From: Pseudomonas sp. B21-023
GTDB taxonomy: Bacteria > Pseudomonadota > Gammaproteobacteria > Pseudomonadales > Pseudomonadaceae
Assembly (NCBI RefSeq): GCF_024749165.1
Contig: NZ_CP087190.1
Coordinates: forward strand, 4,251,501 to 4,315,500
Direction of reading: 5' to 3'
Length of the DNA: 64,000 bases
In this document: positions 45,940 through 54,324 of the stretch, piece by piece
How the letters are laid out: each line of letters starts with the position of its first letter
Numbering within the stretch: position 1 is the first letter of the stretch
The notes under the pieces: generated by a model
Told to the model about the DNA's origin: nothing
What the model saw: only the letters and a program-made list of their open reading frames with translations
The model's database searches: none
Translations under genes and position numbers: made by a program

Positions 45940-47265
45940 TTACTCAGCCGCCGGCTTGCGCTTTTTCAGCGGCGCCAGGCCATCGGCGCTGGCCAGCGGC
46001 GCGTTGGCCTTCGGCTTGGCGGACGGCTTGCGCTTGGCGGCGCCCTTCTTGTCGGCGCCCGCCTTCTTCTCGGTCTTTTTCTTCTTGGTGCCGGCAGCCT
46101 TGCCCGAGGCCTTGACCTTCTTCGGACCGTTATAGGTACCCTTGACCTCCTTGATGACGCGGCGCTCGAACTGCTGCTTGAGGTAGCGTTCGATGCTCGA
46201 CATCAGGTTCCAGTCGTTGTGGGTGATCAGCGAGATCGCCAGGCCTTCGCCGCCGGCACGGCCGGTGCGGCCAATACGGTGTACGTACTCGTCACCGCTG
46301 CGTGGCATGTCGAAGTTGATCACCAGGTCGAGGCCGTCGATGTCCAGGCCGCGGGCCGCGACGTCAGTGGCCACCAGCACCTTGGAGCCACCGTCCTTGA
46401 AGCGGTCGATGGCCAGCTTGCGGTCCTTCTGGTCCTTCTCGCCATGCAGGACGAACGCCTTGACCTCCTTGGCCACCAGGTGGCCGTAGATGCGGTCGGC
46501 CAGGGCGCGGGTGTTGGTGAAGATGATTGCCTTCTTGTAGGTCTCGTTGGCCAGCAGCCACTGCACGATCTGCTCTTTATGCTGGTCGTGGTCGGCGGTG
46601 ATGATCTGCTGGCGCGTGCCTTCGGCGAGCTGCGAGACGCTGTTGAGCATCAGGTGCTCAGGGTCTTTGAGCACCTTGCCGATGATGTCACGCAGGGCAG
46701 CGCCACCGGTGGTGGCCGAGAACAGCAGGGTCTGCTTGCGGTTTTCGCACTCTTTGCACAGGCGTTCCATGTCTTCGGCAAAGCCCATGTCGAGCATGCG
46801 GTCGGCTTCGTCGAGGATCAGCACGTCAACGTGGGACAGGTCGAGGTTGCCGGCATTGAGCTGCTCGAGCAGTCGGCCCGGGGTGCCGATCAGCACGTCC
46901 GGCACCTTGCGCAGCATCGCCGCCTGTTCCTTGAAGTCTTCACCGCCGGTGACCAGCCCCGACTTGATATAGGTGAACTGGGAGAACAGTTGCACCTGCT
47001 TGAGGGTCTGCTGGGCCAACTCGCGGGTCGGCAGCAGGATCAGCGCACGGATTTCCACGCTTGGGCCGCTGCGGTCGACCAGGCGGTTGAGCAGTGGCAG
47101 CACGAAGGCGGCGGTCTTGCCGCTGCCGGTCTGCGCCGTCACCCGCAGGTCACGCCCTTGCAGGGCCAGGGGAATGGCCGCCGCCTGCACCGGGGTCGGC
47201 TCGACAAATTTCAGCTCGGCCACGGCTTTGAGCAGGCGTTCGTGCAGGGCGAATTGGGAAAACAC
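45940..47265 (-). CDS. DEAD-box ATP-dependent RNA helicase
   Basis: 441 residues from the GTG at 47265, which has GAGG seven bases upstream and gives MFSQFALHERLLKAV. Motifs in order: PTPVQ (Q motif), AQTGSGKT (I), PTRELAQQ (Ia), TPGRLLEQL (Ib), LDEADRMLD (II), SATTGG (III), IIFTNTRALAD (IV), ATDVAARGLD (V) and HRIGRTGRAG (VI). The C-terminus is a Lys/Ala-rich basic tail of about 60 residues, as in RhlE/SrmB-type helicases that act on rRNA or mRNA. The exact orthologue is not assigned. Confidence 0.93.
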   Translation of the reverse strand: MFSQFALHERLLKAVAELKFVEPTPVQAAAIPLALQGRDLRVTAQTGSGKTAAFVLPLLNRLVDRSGPSVEIRALILLPTRELAQQTLKQVQLFSQFTYIKSGLVTGGEDFKEQAAMLRKVPDVLIGTPGRLLEQLNAGNLDLSHVDVLILDEADRMLDMGFAEDMERLCKECENRKQTLLFSATTGGAALRDIIGKVLKDPEHLMLNSVSQLAEGTRQQIITADHDQHKEQIVQWLLANETYKKAIIFTNTRALADRIYGHLVAKEVKAFVLHGEKDQKDRKLAIDRFKDGGSKVLVATDVAARGLDIDGLDLVINFDMPRSGDEYVHRIGRTGRAGGEGLAISLITHNDWNLMSSIERYLKQQFERRVIKEVKGTYNGPKKVKASGKAAGTKKKKTEKKAGADKKGAAKRKPSAKPKANAPLASADGLAPLKKRKPAAE

Positions 47266-47407
47266 GGGGTAACCTCGGGCAAGTGCGAAAAATTCAGTTG
47301 CATAGGGTAACGTTTTCCGTGGCCAGAACCGAATTTCTTTTGGCAACTTTGCGCCGATCCACGCTCTAATAACGCTTCGTACCGCAACACAGACCGTTTC
47401 CAATCCC

Positions 47408-48700
47408 ATGGACATCCAACGCTTCTGGCGTGACGCCCTCGACCTCTGGGGCACGCTCGACCAACACCCCCTGCTGCACGCCGCCCTCGGCCTGGCCGTG
47501 CTGCTGCTCGTCTCGCTGCTGATCGGCCGTCTGGCGCGCTTCCTGATCCTGCACTCCACCCGCCTGCTAGGCCGCCAACAGGCACTCAGATGGCTGGACG
47601 ATCTGCGCCACAACAAGGTGTTCCATCGTCTGGCCCAGACCACCCCGTCGCTGGTGGTGCAGTTCGGCCTGAAGCTGGTGCCGGAGCTGTCGGCCGCCGC
47701 CCAGCATTTTCTCGGCAATGTCGCGCTGGCCGTGACGCTGCTGTTCATGACCCGCGCCCTTTCCTGCCTGCTCGACGCGCTGCTGGACATCTACGCCCGC
47801 ACCGAACATGCCCGCACCCGCTCGATCAAGGGCTACATGCAGCTGGCCAAGATGATGCTGTGGATCTTTGCCGCCATCGTCATCGTCGCCACCCTGATCG
47901 ACCGCTCGCCACTGTTGCTGCTGTCCGGTCTGGGCGCCATGTCGGCGGTGCTGCTGTTGGTGTACAAGGACACCCTGCTGTCGTTCGTCGCCAGCGTGCA
48001 GCTGACCAGCAACGACATGCTGCATGTCGGCGACTGGATCGAAATGCCCCAGGCCGGCGCCGACGGCGACGTGGTCGACATCACCCTGCACACGGTCAAG
48101 GTGCAAAACTTCGACAAGACCATCGTCTCGATCCCCACCTGGCGCCTGATGAGCGAGTCGTTCCGCAATTACCGCGGCATGCAGCAATCCGGCGGGCGGC
48201 GGATCAAACGCAGCCTGTTCATCGACGCCGCCGGTGTGCGCTTCCTGAGCCCGGACGAAGAACAGCGCCTGGGACAGGTACGCCTGCTGGGCGACTACCT
48301 GGCGCAGAAGCGCCATGAACTGCATCACTGGAACGAAGCCCTGGGCCCGGTGGCGGAACTTTCGGCCAACCGCCGCAAGCTGACCAACATCGGCACCTTC
48401 CGCGCCTTCGCCCTGGCCTACCTGAAGAACCACCCCAACGTGCACCCGGACATGACCTGCATGGTCCGTCAGATGCAGACCACCGCCGAAGGTGTGCCGC
48501 TGGAGATCTACTGCTTCACTACCACCACGGCGTGGGCCGAATACGAGCGCATCCAGGGCGATATCTTCGACTACCTGCTGGCGGTATTGCCGGAGTTCGG
48601 CCTGAGCCTTTACCAGCAGCCGAGCGGCAACGACATGCGCGTGGGGCTGGCGGCCAGGCCGCCTATGGTGACCTCGACGCGGGAATTCGACGAAGCCTGA
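47408..48700 (+). CDS. MscS-family mechanosensitive channel (YbdG-like)
   Basis: 430 residues. It has about five membrane segments, then the MscS pore-beta region LSGLGAMSAVLLLVYKDTLLSFVASVQLTSNDMLHVGDWIEMP, then a cytoplasmic domain with an insertion as in YbdG (VKVQNFDKTIVSIPTWRLMSESFRNYRGM). It would release solutes on osmotic downshock. No clear ribosome site precedes the ATG. Divergent from the DEAD-box gene. Confidence 0.92.
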   Translation: MDIQRFWRDALDLWGTLDQHPLLHAALGLAVLLLVSLLIGRLARFLILHSTRLLGRQQALRWLDDLRHNKVFHRLAQTTPSLVVQFGLKLVPELSAAAQHFLGNVALAVTLLFMTRALSCLLDALLDIYARTEHARTRSIKGYMQLAKMMLWIFAAIVIVATLIDRSPLLLLSGLGAMSAVLLLVYKDTLLSFVASVQLTSNDMLHVGDWIEMPQAGADGDVVDITLHTVKVQNFDKTIVSIPTWRLMSESFRNYRGMQQSGGRRIKRSLFIDAAGVRFLSPDEEQRLGQVRLLGDYLAQKRHELHHWNEALGPVAELSANRRKLTNIGTFRAFALAYLKNHPNVHPDMTCMVRQMQTTAEGVPLEIYCFTTTTAWAEYERIQGDIFDYLLAVLPEFGLSLYQQPSGNDMRVGLAARPPMVTSTREFDEA

Positions 48701-48716
48701 TTCGGGATGCGTAAGA

Positions 48717-48776
48717 GCCGGCTTGCCCCGCGAAAAGGCTGACACGGCCAATCGCTGGGCAAGCCCGCACCCACTG
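48717..48776. repeat. Degenerate REP pair
   Basis: GCCGGCTTGCCCCGCGAA and GGGCAAGCCCGCACCCAC are inverted half-matches to the local REP consensus, between the channel gene and the phosphonate operon. Confidence 0.5.
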
Positions 48777-48808
48777 ACCTCGAAAAAAATTTGGGCAGCA
48801 CACCAGGG

Positions 48809-48983
48809 TCTTGTGCGCTCACAAAGCACAACGAAACAATTAGTTACAAGTATTTCAGAATTATTAAACGCCTGCCTTCGATAAATACGAATACCCGCCT
48901 CACCCCGCTTCTCCTAACCTGCAGCGAACAGGCCGCCCCAATGACAGGCGGCACGGTATCGGACAAAGGACTACGAGCAAGCG
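48809..48983 (+). promoter_or_regulatory. A+T-rich leader of the phosphonate operon with a TTGTG-N4-CACAA palindrome
   Basis: The 283-bp gap before the MFS gene contains the inverted repeat TTGTGCGCTCACAA (48811-48824), then about 60 bases of strongly A+T-rich DNA (48825-48895) unlike its surroundings. This is probably the operon's promoter and regulator-binding region. No convincing -35/-10 pair was found. The MFS ATG at 48984 has AAAGGA about 13 bases upstream. Confidence 0.45.
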
Positions 48984-50204
48984 ATGCGTCAGGACATATC
49001 CCTGGAAAAACCACTCGACGAGCCGGACCGCAGCGACCCAGCCAACCGCCGCAAGGCACTGGCCGCCGGCAGCCTGGCCCATGGCGTGCACGATGGCCTT
49101 ACCGACGTTATCTATGTGTTGCTGCCCATCTGGCAGGCCGCCTTCGGCCTGAGCTATGCCCAGGTCGGCCTGCTGCGCGGCGCCTACGCCGGGATGATGG
49201 CCGGCTTCCAGTTGCTGGCCAGCCGCGGTGCGCGCAAATGGGGCCGCGAAACCCTGCTTGTCAGGGGCACCGCCCTTGCGGGCTTCGCCTACCTGCTGGC
49301 GGCCCAGGCCACGGACATCAATCTGCTGCTGCTGGCGCTGATGATCGGTGGCCTTGGCGCCAGCACCCAGCACCCGCTGGCTTCGGCGCTGGTGTCCGAC
49401 GCCTACGAGGGCAGCGGGCGGGTCAAGCAGGCGCTGGCCCAGTACAACTTCGCCGGGGATATCGGCAAGGCGGTCATCCCCGGCCTGACCGGGCTGGTGC
49501 TGGTTTACATCTCCTGGCAAACCAACGCCACCCTGCTCGGCGTGCTCGGTATCGCCGCCGCCTTCGCCTTGTGGTGGCTGATGCCGAAGAACCAGGCCCA
49601 CGAAACCGCCAACAAGAAGACCAAGGTCGCCGACGTGACCGGCACGCCAGCCGGCCTGATGGCGCTGATCGCCACCGGCAGCATCGACAGCGGCGTGCGC
49701 ATGGGCTTTTTGACCTTCCTGCCGTTCCTGCTGCAGAGCAAGGGCGCCAGCACCGAACACATCGGCCTGGCCCTGGCCCTGCTGTTCATCGGCGGCGCCT
49801 TCGGCAAGCTGTTCTGCGGCTACCTTGGCGCGCGCCTGGGGCCGGTACGCACGGTGATCTGCACGGAAGTGCTGACCGCGCTGCTGATCCTGCTGGCACT
49901 GGTATTGCCCTATGGCGCCCTGATGCTGGTGATGCCGCTGATCGGCGTGGCGCTCAACGGCACCTCGTCGGTACTTGGCGGCCTGGTTCCGGATTTCGCC
50001 CCACGGGACCGACGCGACCGGGTATTCGCCTGGTTCTACACCGGCACCGTGGGCGGCGGCGCCCTCGCCCCGGTGCTGATCGGCGCGATATCCGACCAGG
50101 CCGGCGTCACCGAAGGCCTGGTGGTGCTGGCCTGCGTGCTGCTGTTGACCTTGCCGCTGTGCCTGGTGATCTACAACGGCATGAAGGGACTGCCGCGCCG
50201 CTGA
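48984..50204 (+). CDS. MFS exporter, Fsr (fosmidomycin-resistance)-like, of the phosphonate operon
   Basis: 406 residues, about twelve hydrophobic segments with a central basic loop (NKKTKVADVTG). Positions matching Fsr-type MFS proteins are SLAHGVHDGLTDVIYVLLPIW, the GLGASTQHPLAS stretch and the QYNFAGDIGKAVIPGL stretch. Fsr exports the phosphonate antibiotic fosmidomycin in E. coli. With PEP mutase three genes downstream, this is most simply the exporter of the operon's phosphonate product. First gene, 43 bp before the aminotransferase. Family call is from pattern recognition; substrate is inferred. Confidence 0.8.
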   Translation: MRQDISLEKPLDEPDRSDPANRRKALAAGSLAHGVHDGLTDVIYVLLPIWQAAFGLSYAQVGLLRGAYAGMMAGFQLLASRGARKWGRETLLVRGTALAGFAYLLAAQATDINLLLLALMIGGLGASTQHPLASALVSDAYEGSGRVKQALAQYNFAGDIGKAVIPGLTGLVLVYISWQTNATLLGVLGIAAAFALWWLMPKNQAHETANKKTKVADVTGTPAGLMALIATGSIDSGVRMGFLTFLPFLLQSKGASTEHIGLALALLFIGGAFGKLFCGYLGARLGPVRTVICTEVLTALLILLALVLPYGALMLVMPLIGVALNGTSSVLGGLVPDFAPRDRRDRVFAWFYTGTVGGGALAPVLIGAISDQAGVTEGLVVLACVLLLTLPLCLVIYNGMKGLPRR

Positions 50205-50247
50205 TCCGCAACATCGGTCCAGATCTAGAACAACAAGGACGTCAATC

Positions 50248-51450
50248 ATGAACAACGGACTGTCGCAACGATCCGCGCGTATCAGCGCGCCCGGCACCTC
50301 AAGCATGCGCAGCAAGGCCAACGCACTGCGTGATGCTGGTATCAAGGTGATCAACTTCGCCGCCGGCGAGCTGTCCAGCGACGCCGCTCCGGACATGCGC
50401 CACGGCGCCATCGCGGCGGTCCACGAACAGTGGAACCGCTACACCCCGCCACTGGGCAATCCGCGGCTGCGCCAGGCCCTGGCCAGCAGCGTCAGCCAGC
50501 GCCTGGGCGTCGACTACAGCGCCGATGAGATCGCGGTGTCCAGCGGTGCCAAGCAAGCCCTGTTCAACAGCGCCATGGTGCTGTTCGATCCGGGTGATGA
50601 AGTGATCATCCCGCGCCCCTACTGGGAAACCTTTCCCACCCAGGTCGAACTGGCCGGCGCCTGCCCGGTGTTCGTCGACACCAAAGGCGACAACCACAGC
50701 CTGCGCGGCGCGGCGGTCAAGGCCGCCGTGTCGCCGCGCAGCAAGGCGATCATCATCAACACCCCCAATAACCCCACCGGGGTGGTCTATGCCCCGCGGG
50801 AACTGATCGCCATCGGTGAACTGGCCCTGGAACACAAACTCTGGGTGATCTTCGACGAGTGCTACCGCAGCCTGCTGCGCAACGGCCAGCAGCACCACAA
50901 CCTGGTCGCGCTGCTGCCCGAGCTCAAGGCCTCGACCATCATCATCGACTCGTTCTCCAAAAGCCAGGCAGTGACCGGCTGGCGCCTGGGCTATGCCTGC
51001 GCGCCGAAGGCAGTGGTCGCGGCCATGCACAACCTGCAGGCCCACACCACCTCCAACCCCAGCAGCCTGGCCCAGTATGCGGCGCTCAACGCCCTGGACG
51101 GCGATGGCGCGCGGCAGTTCGGTGCCGAGGTCAATGCCCAGCTCGATCGGCAACTGGCTATCGCCACGGCGCTGCTCGGCAAACTCGAGACCATCCGCTT
51201 TTCGCCACCGCAGGGCGCGTTCTACCTCTACCTGGATATCACCCGCCTGCTCGGCAAGCGCTACCAGGGCGAGGCGATCCGCGACGCCAGCCACCTCTGC
51301 GAGCTGTTGCTGACCGAGGCGCGCATCGCCCTGGTGCCCGGCTGCAGCAATGGCGACCCGTGCGCCGTGCGGCTCTCCTACTCGGTAAGCCCGCAGGACC
51401 TCGAGGAGGGCCTGGGCCGCTTCACCGACTTTATCGCAACGCTTGCCTGA
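50248..51450 (+). CDS. Class I PLP aminotransferase of the phosphonate operon
   Basis: 400 residues, fold type I aspartate-aminotransferase family. Visible are NFAAGEL near residue 37, YTPPLGNPRLRQAL, NTPNNPTGVVY, FDECYRSLL, the PLP lysine Lys238 in DSFSKSQAVTGWRLGY and the C-terminal Arg region VRLSYSV. Members of this family transaminate alpha-keto acids such as oxaloacetate. Next to PEP mutase and without a phosphonopyruvate decarboxylase, phosphonopyruvate is a reasonable keto-acid substrate, giving phosphonoalanine. That role is inference. AAGGA precedes the ATG. Confidence 0.85.
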   Translation: MNNGLSQRSARISAPGTSSMRSKANALRDAGIKVINFAAGELSSDAAPDMRHGAIAAVHEQWNRYTPPLGNPRLRQALASSVSQRLGVDYSADEIAVSSGAKQALFNSAMVLFDPGDEVIIPRPYWETFPTQVELAGACPVFVDTKGDNHSLRGAAVKAAVSPRSKAIIINTPNNPTGVVYAPRELIAIGELALEHKLWVIFDECYRSLLRNGQQHHNLVALLPELKASTIIIDSFSKSQAVTGWRLGYACAPKAVVAAMHNLQAHTTSNPSSLAQYAALNALDGDGARQFGAEVNAQLDRQLAIATALLGKLETIRFSPPQGAFYLYLDITRLLGKRYQGEAIRDASHLCELLLTEARIALVPGCSNGDPCAVRLSYSVSPQDLEEGLGRFTDFIATLA

Positions 51451-51483
51451 CCCCGGACTTTCCACCACCCGCGAGAACATGAC

Positions 51484-52311
51484 ATGAAGAAAACGGATTT
51501 CATGCTGTCATTCGTCGACCAGGCCCTGACCGATGTGCAGGACAAACAGCTGGCCAGCGCCCTGAAAAAAGGCTTCGAGGTGCACGCCGACCTGCTGGAG
51601 GAGTACCTCGATACCTACCAGCGCATCACCGCCAAACCCTGGTCACGGGAAAGCCTGTGCACCTTCTTCTGTGGCTGGCGCAGCCCGGACGGTGCCGCCC
51701 ATGCGGTTTCAAGCATCATCGTGCGCTTGCTTCAGGAGTCCGAGGCCATCGACGATCCCCAGGCTCGACTGCTGTTGCTGGACGCCGCCCGTCACTGCGG
51801 CGAGATCATCGTCGAGGACATCGGCCTGGGCGAGATGCACGGCCATCCGCATCACTCCAAACTCTATGCGCGCATGGCCACCGCCATCTGCGGCTCGGAC
51901 GACTGGCGCCTGCAGGACCGCTACCTGGACCCGGTGACCAAGGAATTCTCCACCTGGGTGGGCAACAAGCGGCCGCTCGCCCCGCAACTGGTAGAGGCCA
52001 TCGAGATGATGGCGATGACCGAATTGTTCAATACCGGGGAGTACAACGTGATGACGCCCCTGTGGAAGGACTGGCTCAAGGAGGCGCAGGGCAAGACGCC
52101 AGGCGAGGCGCATCGCATCGCCTCGTTCCTCAGCGTGCATTGCGGCGCGGTCGAGGCGCAGCATTTCTTCCATGCCACCAGCGCCCTCGAACTCTACTGC
52201 CGCGCCACCCGCCAGGCACTGGACCACACACGCATCGAGGCACTGTCCTGCGAATACGTGAAAAGAGCCTGCGAACACCTGAACAAGATGGAGTCGGTGC
52301 TCGCCGCCTGA
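51484..52311 (+). CDS. Unrecognised 275-residue helical protein, possible haem-oxygenase-like metal oxidase
   Basis: I do not recognise this protein by sequence. It is predicted mostly helical and soluble, with no signal peptide. Acidic/His clusters stand out: E85, E107, E111, a GEMHGHPHH stretch at 116-124, and E224/H227/H230 in VEAQHFFHAT. The spacings E85–E111–H121 (26 and 10) and E224-x2-H227 resemble ligand spacings of haem-oxygenase-like diiron oxidases (SznF, BesC, UndA group), from memory; a sixth ligand is not obvious. It lies 33 bp after the aminotransferase and 28 bp before pepM, so it is most likely a tailoring enzyme of the same pathway. Confidence 0.75.
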   Translation: MKKTDFMLSFVDQALTDVQDKQLASALKKGFEVHADLLEEYLDTYQRITAKPWSRESLCTFFCGWRSPDGAAHAVSSIIVRLLQESEAIDDPQARLLLLDAARHCGEIIVEDIGLGEMHGHPHHSKLYARMATAICGSDDWRLQDRYLDPVTKEFSTWVGNKRPLAPQLVEAIEMMAMTELFNTGEYNVMTPLWKDWLKEAQGKTPGEAHRIASFLSVHCGAVEAQHFFHATSALELYCRATRQALDHTRIEALSCEYVKRACEHLNKMESVLAA

Positions 52312-52339
52312 CAGATACCTCGCTACAGGGATGAGGCAT

Positions 52340-53230
52340 ATGAACGTGATCAAGCGTGACGCGCGCATCGACCTGCGCCAGTTGTTCAGTGAAAAAGCCT
52401 GCCTGCGGGTACTCGAGGCACACAGCCCGATCTCGGCCATGCTGGCCAAGAGCGTGCGCCTCGACGCCGGCGACACCAGCCTGGGCTACGATGCCATCTG
52501 GTCCAGTTCGCTGACGGACTCGACCCAGCGCTGCCTGCCGGACATCGAGATCCTCTCGCCCAGCGACCGCCTGGAACGGCTGAACGAAATCCTCGCGGTC
52601 TGCGACCTGCCGCTGATCTACGACGCCGACACCGGTGGCAAGATCGAGCACTTCGCCATCCATGTGCAGTGGCTGGCCCGAGCCGGGGTGTCGGCGATCG
52701 TCATCGAAGACAAATGCGGGCTGAAGAAGAACTCGTTGCTGGGCCTGAGCGTGCACCAGGAGCAGGAAACCGTGGAGCACTTCTGCGACAAGATCAGGGT
52801 CGGCACCCACCATCGCCTGGGGGGCTCGATGATGATCTTCGCCCGCTGCGAGAGCCTGATCCTGGAAAAAGGCCTGGATGACGCCCTCGCACGCTGTCGG
52901 GCCTACACCGAGGCCGGCGCCGACGGCATCATGATCCACAGCCGCAAGAGCACGGGCGAGGAGATCCTCGAATTCGCCCGCCGCTTCAAGCAGACCCACC
53001 CGCACACACCCCTGGTCTGCGTGCCGACCAGCTACCCGCAACTGACCTTCTCGTGCCTGGCCAATGCCGGTTTCAATGCGGTGATCTACGCCAACCACAT
53101 GCTGCGCGGCGCCTACTCGGCCATGCGTCAGGTCGCCACCAGCATCCTCGAGCACGACCGGGCCTATGAGATCGAGCCGGCCTGCATGCCCATCGATGAA
53201 ATCCTCAGCCTGGTGCCCGGTACACGATGA
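52340..53230 (+). CDS. pepM: Phosphoenolpyruvate mutase
   Basis: 296 residues, isocitrate-lyase/PEP-mutase superfamily TIM barrel. It rearranges PEP to phosphonopyruvate, forming the C-P bond. The mutase-specific gating loop is E123-D124-K125-CGL-K129-K-N131-S132 (EDKxxxKxNS); lyases and phosphonopyruvate hydrolases lack the NS. Also seen are the Mg-site YDADTGG (94-100), ARCESL (Arg169, Glu171) and IMIHSRKS. The ATG at 52340 is preferred over 52331 because the AGGG directly abuts the earlier codon. Last gene of the four-gene operon, closed by a hairpin. Confidence 0.95.
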   Translation: MNVIKRDARIDLRQLFSEKACLRVLEAHSPISAMLAKSVRLDAGDTSLGYDAIWSSSLTDSTQRCLPDIEILSPSDRLERLNEILAVCDLPLIYDADTGGKIEHFAIHVQWLARAGVSAIVIEDKCGLKKNSLLGLSVHQEQETVEHFCDKIRVGTHHRLGGSMMIFARCESLILEKGLDDALARCRAYTEAGADGIMIHSRKSTGEEILEFARRFKQTHPHTPLVCVPTSYPQLTFSCLANAGFNAVIYANHMLRGAYSAMRQVATSILEHDRAYEIEPACMPIDEILSLVPGTR

Positions 53231-53239
53231 CCACCCCAT

Positions 53240-53263
53240 AGGGGCCGCTGTGCGGCCCCTTTG
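53240..53263. terminator. Terminator between pepM and the convergent LysR gene
   Basis: AGGGGCCGC (53240-53248) pairs with GCGGCCCCT (53252-53260) around a 3-base loop. The T-run is short on the plus side and absent on the minus side. It lies in the 43-bp convergent gap. Confidence 0.7.
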
Positions 53264-53273
53264 CCGGGTTTGC

Positions 53274-54158
53274 TCAGGCGGCGCCCAGGTAGGAAACCAG
53301 TTCGGTGACATGCCGTGGCATGCGTTCGAAATGCCTGACCAGCATCATGTGCTGCTGGCGTGCCCAGGTTTCATCGAGGCGTCGGGCCACCAGGCCACAG
53401 CCATCGAGATAAGGCTGTACCGCCGCATCCGGCGCGATACCGATACCGACCCCTTCGGCAATCATCCGGCACAGCGACTCGACCCCCGACACCTTGATCC
53501 TGAACTGGGCCGCGACGCCATCGATATCGGCCTGCTGCTCGATCAGACGGCACAGTGCACTGTCGCTCGCCAACCCGACCTGCGGGTGGCGCAGCACTTC
53601 GCCCAGGCGCAATGAGGCGCTGGCAGCCAATGCATGATGCCTGGGCAGCACCGCCACATAGTTGAGCACCGGCAGGGCGATCGAGGCGCAACCCTCCACA
53701 GGGTCACTGCCGAGCACCACGCCCATGTCAACGGCGCCCTCGCGAATGCCGCGTACGATATCCACGGCCGTGCGTTGCTGCAGGTCGATAGCGACATTGG
53801 CGTGATCGGCGAGATAGCGCACCAGCCGGCGCTGGGTCGACTCGAATGCGCTGAAACCTGCGACATACATGCGCATGTTTGCCCCGTCAGCCTCTTCGCG
53901 GTGGTCGAATTCGGCCTTGAGCACTTCGAGCTGGCGCAGGATCTTGCGGGCATGGATCAACAACCGCTGACCTGCCAGGGTCAGCACCAGCCCTTTGTGC
54001 TGGCGATGGAAAAGCCCCTCGCCAAGCTCGGCTTCCATCGACTTGATGCGCATGCTGGCGGCCCCTGGCGAGAGGCATGCACGCTTGGCACCCTGGGTCA
54101 GGCTGGGGGACTCGGCGATCTTGATGAACAGTTTCAGGTCGGTCAGGTCAAGGTTCAC
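53274..54158 (-). CDS. LysR-type regulator next to the phosphonate operon
   Basis: 294 residues starting at the GTG 54158 (GGAAGAG upstream). The N-terminal HTH is KLFIKIAESPSLTQGAKRACLSPGAASMRIKSMEAE; the effector-binding domain follows (MRMYVAGFSAFESTQRRLVR). It is convergent with pepM and lies 4.3 kb from the operon's leader, so control of the operon is plausible only through that distant site; control of its own promoter or the next EamA gene is equally possible. Confidence 0.88.
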   Translation of the reverse strand: MNLDLTDLKLFIKIAESPSLTQGAKRACLSPGAASMRIKSMEAELGEGLFHRQHKGLVLTLAGQRLLIHARKILRQLEVLKAEFDHREEADGANMRMYVAGFSAFESTQRRLVRYLADHANVAIDLQQRTAVDIVRGIREGAVDMGVVLGSDPVEGCASIALPVLNYVAVLPRHHALAASASLRLGEVLRHPQVGLASDSALCRLIEQQADIDGVAAQFRIKVSGVESLCRMIAEGVGIGIAPDAAVQPYLDGCGLVARRLDETWARQQHMMLVRHFERMPRHVTELVSYLGAA

Positions 54159-54285
54159 GGTCTCTTCCTTGTAGTGTCAGGCAAATCCATTGTCGGAACG
54201 GGCGATCTTGAGCCGCCTGCGTCCATCTTGCCTGCCACCGTCGGCCGGGCAAAGCCTGCCTTGGTATTGCCCCCGTGAATGTGAC

Positions 54286-54308
54286 GAAGGCGCCCTGCGG
54301 GCGCCTTC
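54286..54308. terminator. Stem-loop after the EamA gene
   Basis: GAAGGCGCCC (54286-54295) pairs with GGGCGCCTTC (54299-54308) with a TGC loop, directly after the minus-strand EamA stop. There is no good T-run on the minus side, so its termination strength is uncertain. Confidence 0.5.
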
Positions 54309-54324
54309 TTCTCGTGCAGAGACC

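Noticed and set aside
52340..53230. Gene 4 of the operon as methylisocitrate lyase or phosphonopyruvate hydrolase
   Set aside because: The full EDKxxxKxNS gating loop is the mutase signature; lyases have a KKCGH-type motif, and the hydrolase lacks the Asn-Ser.
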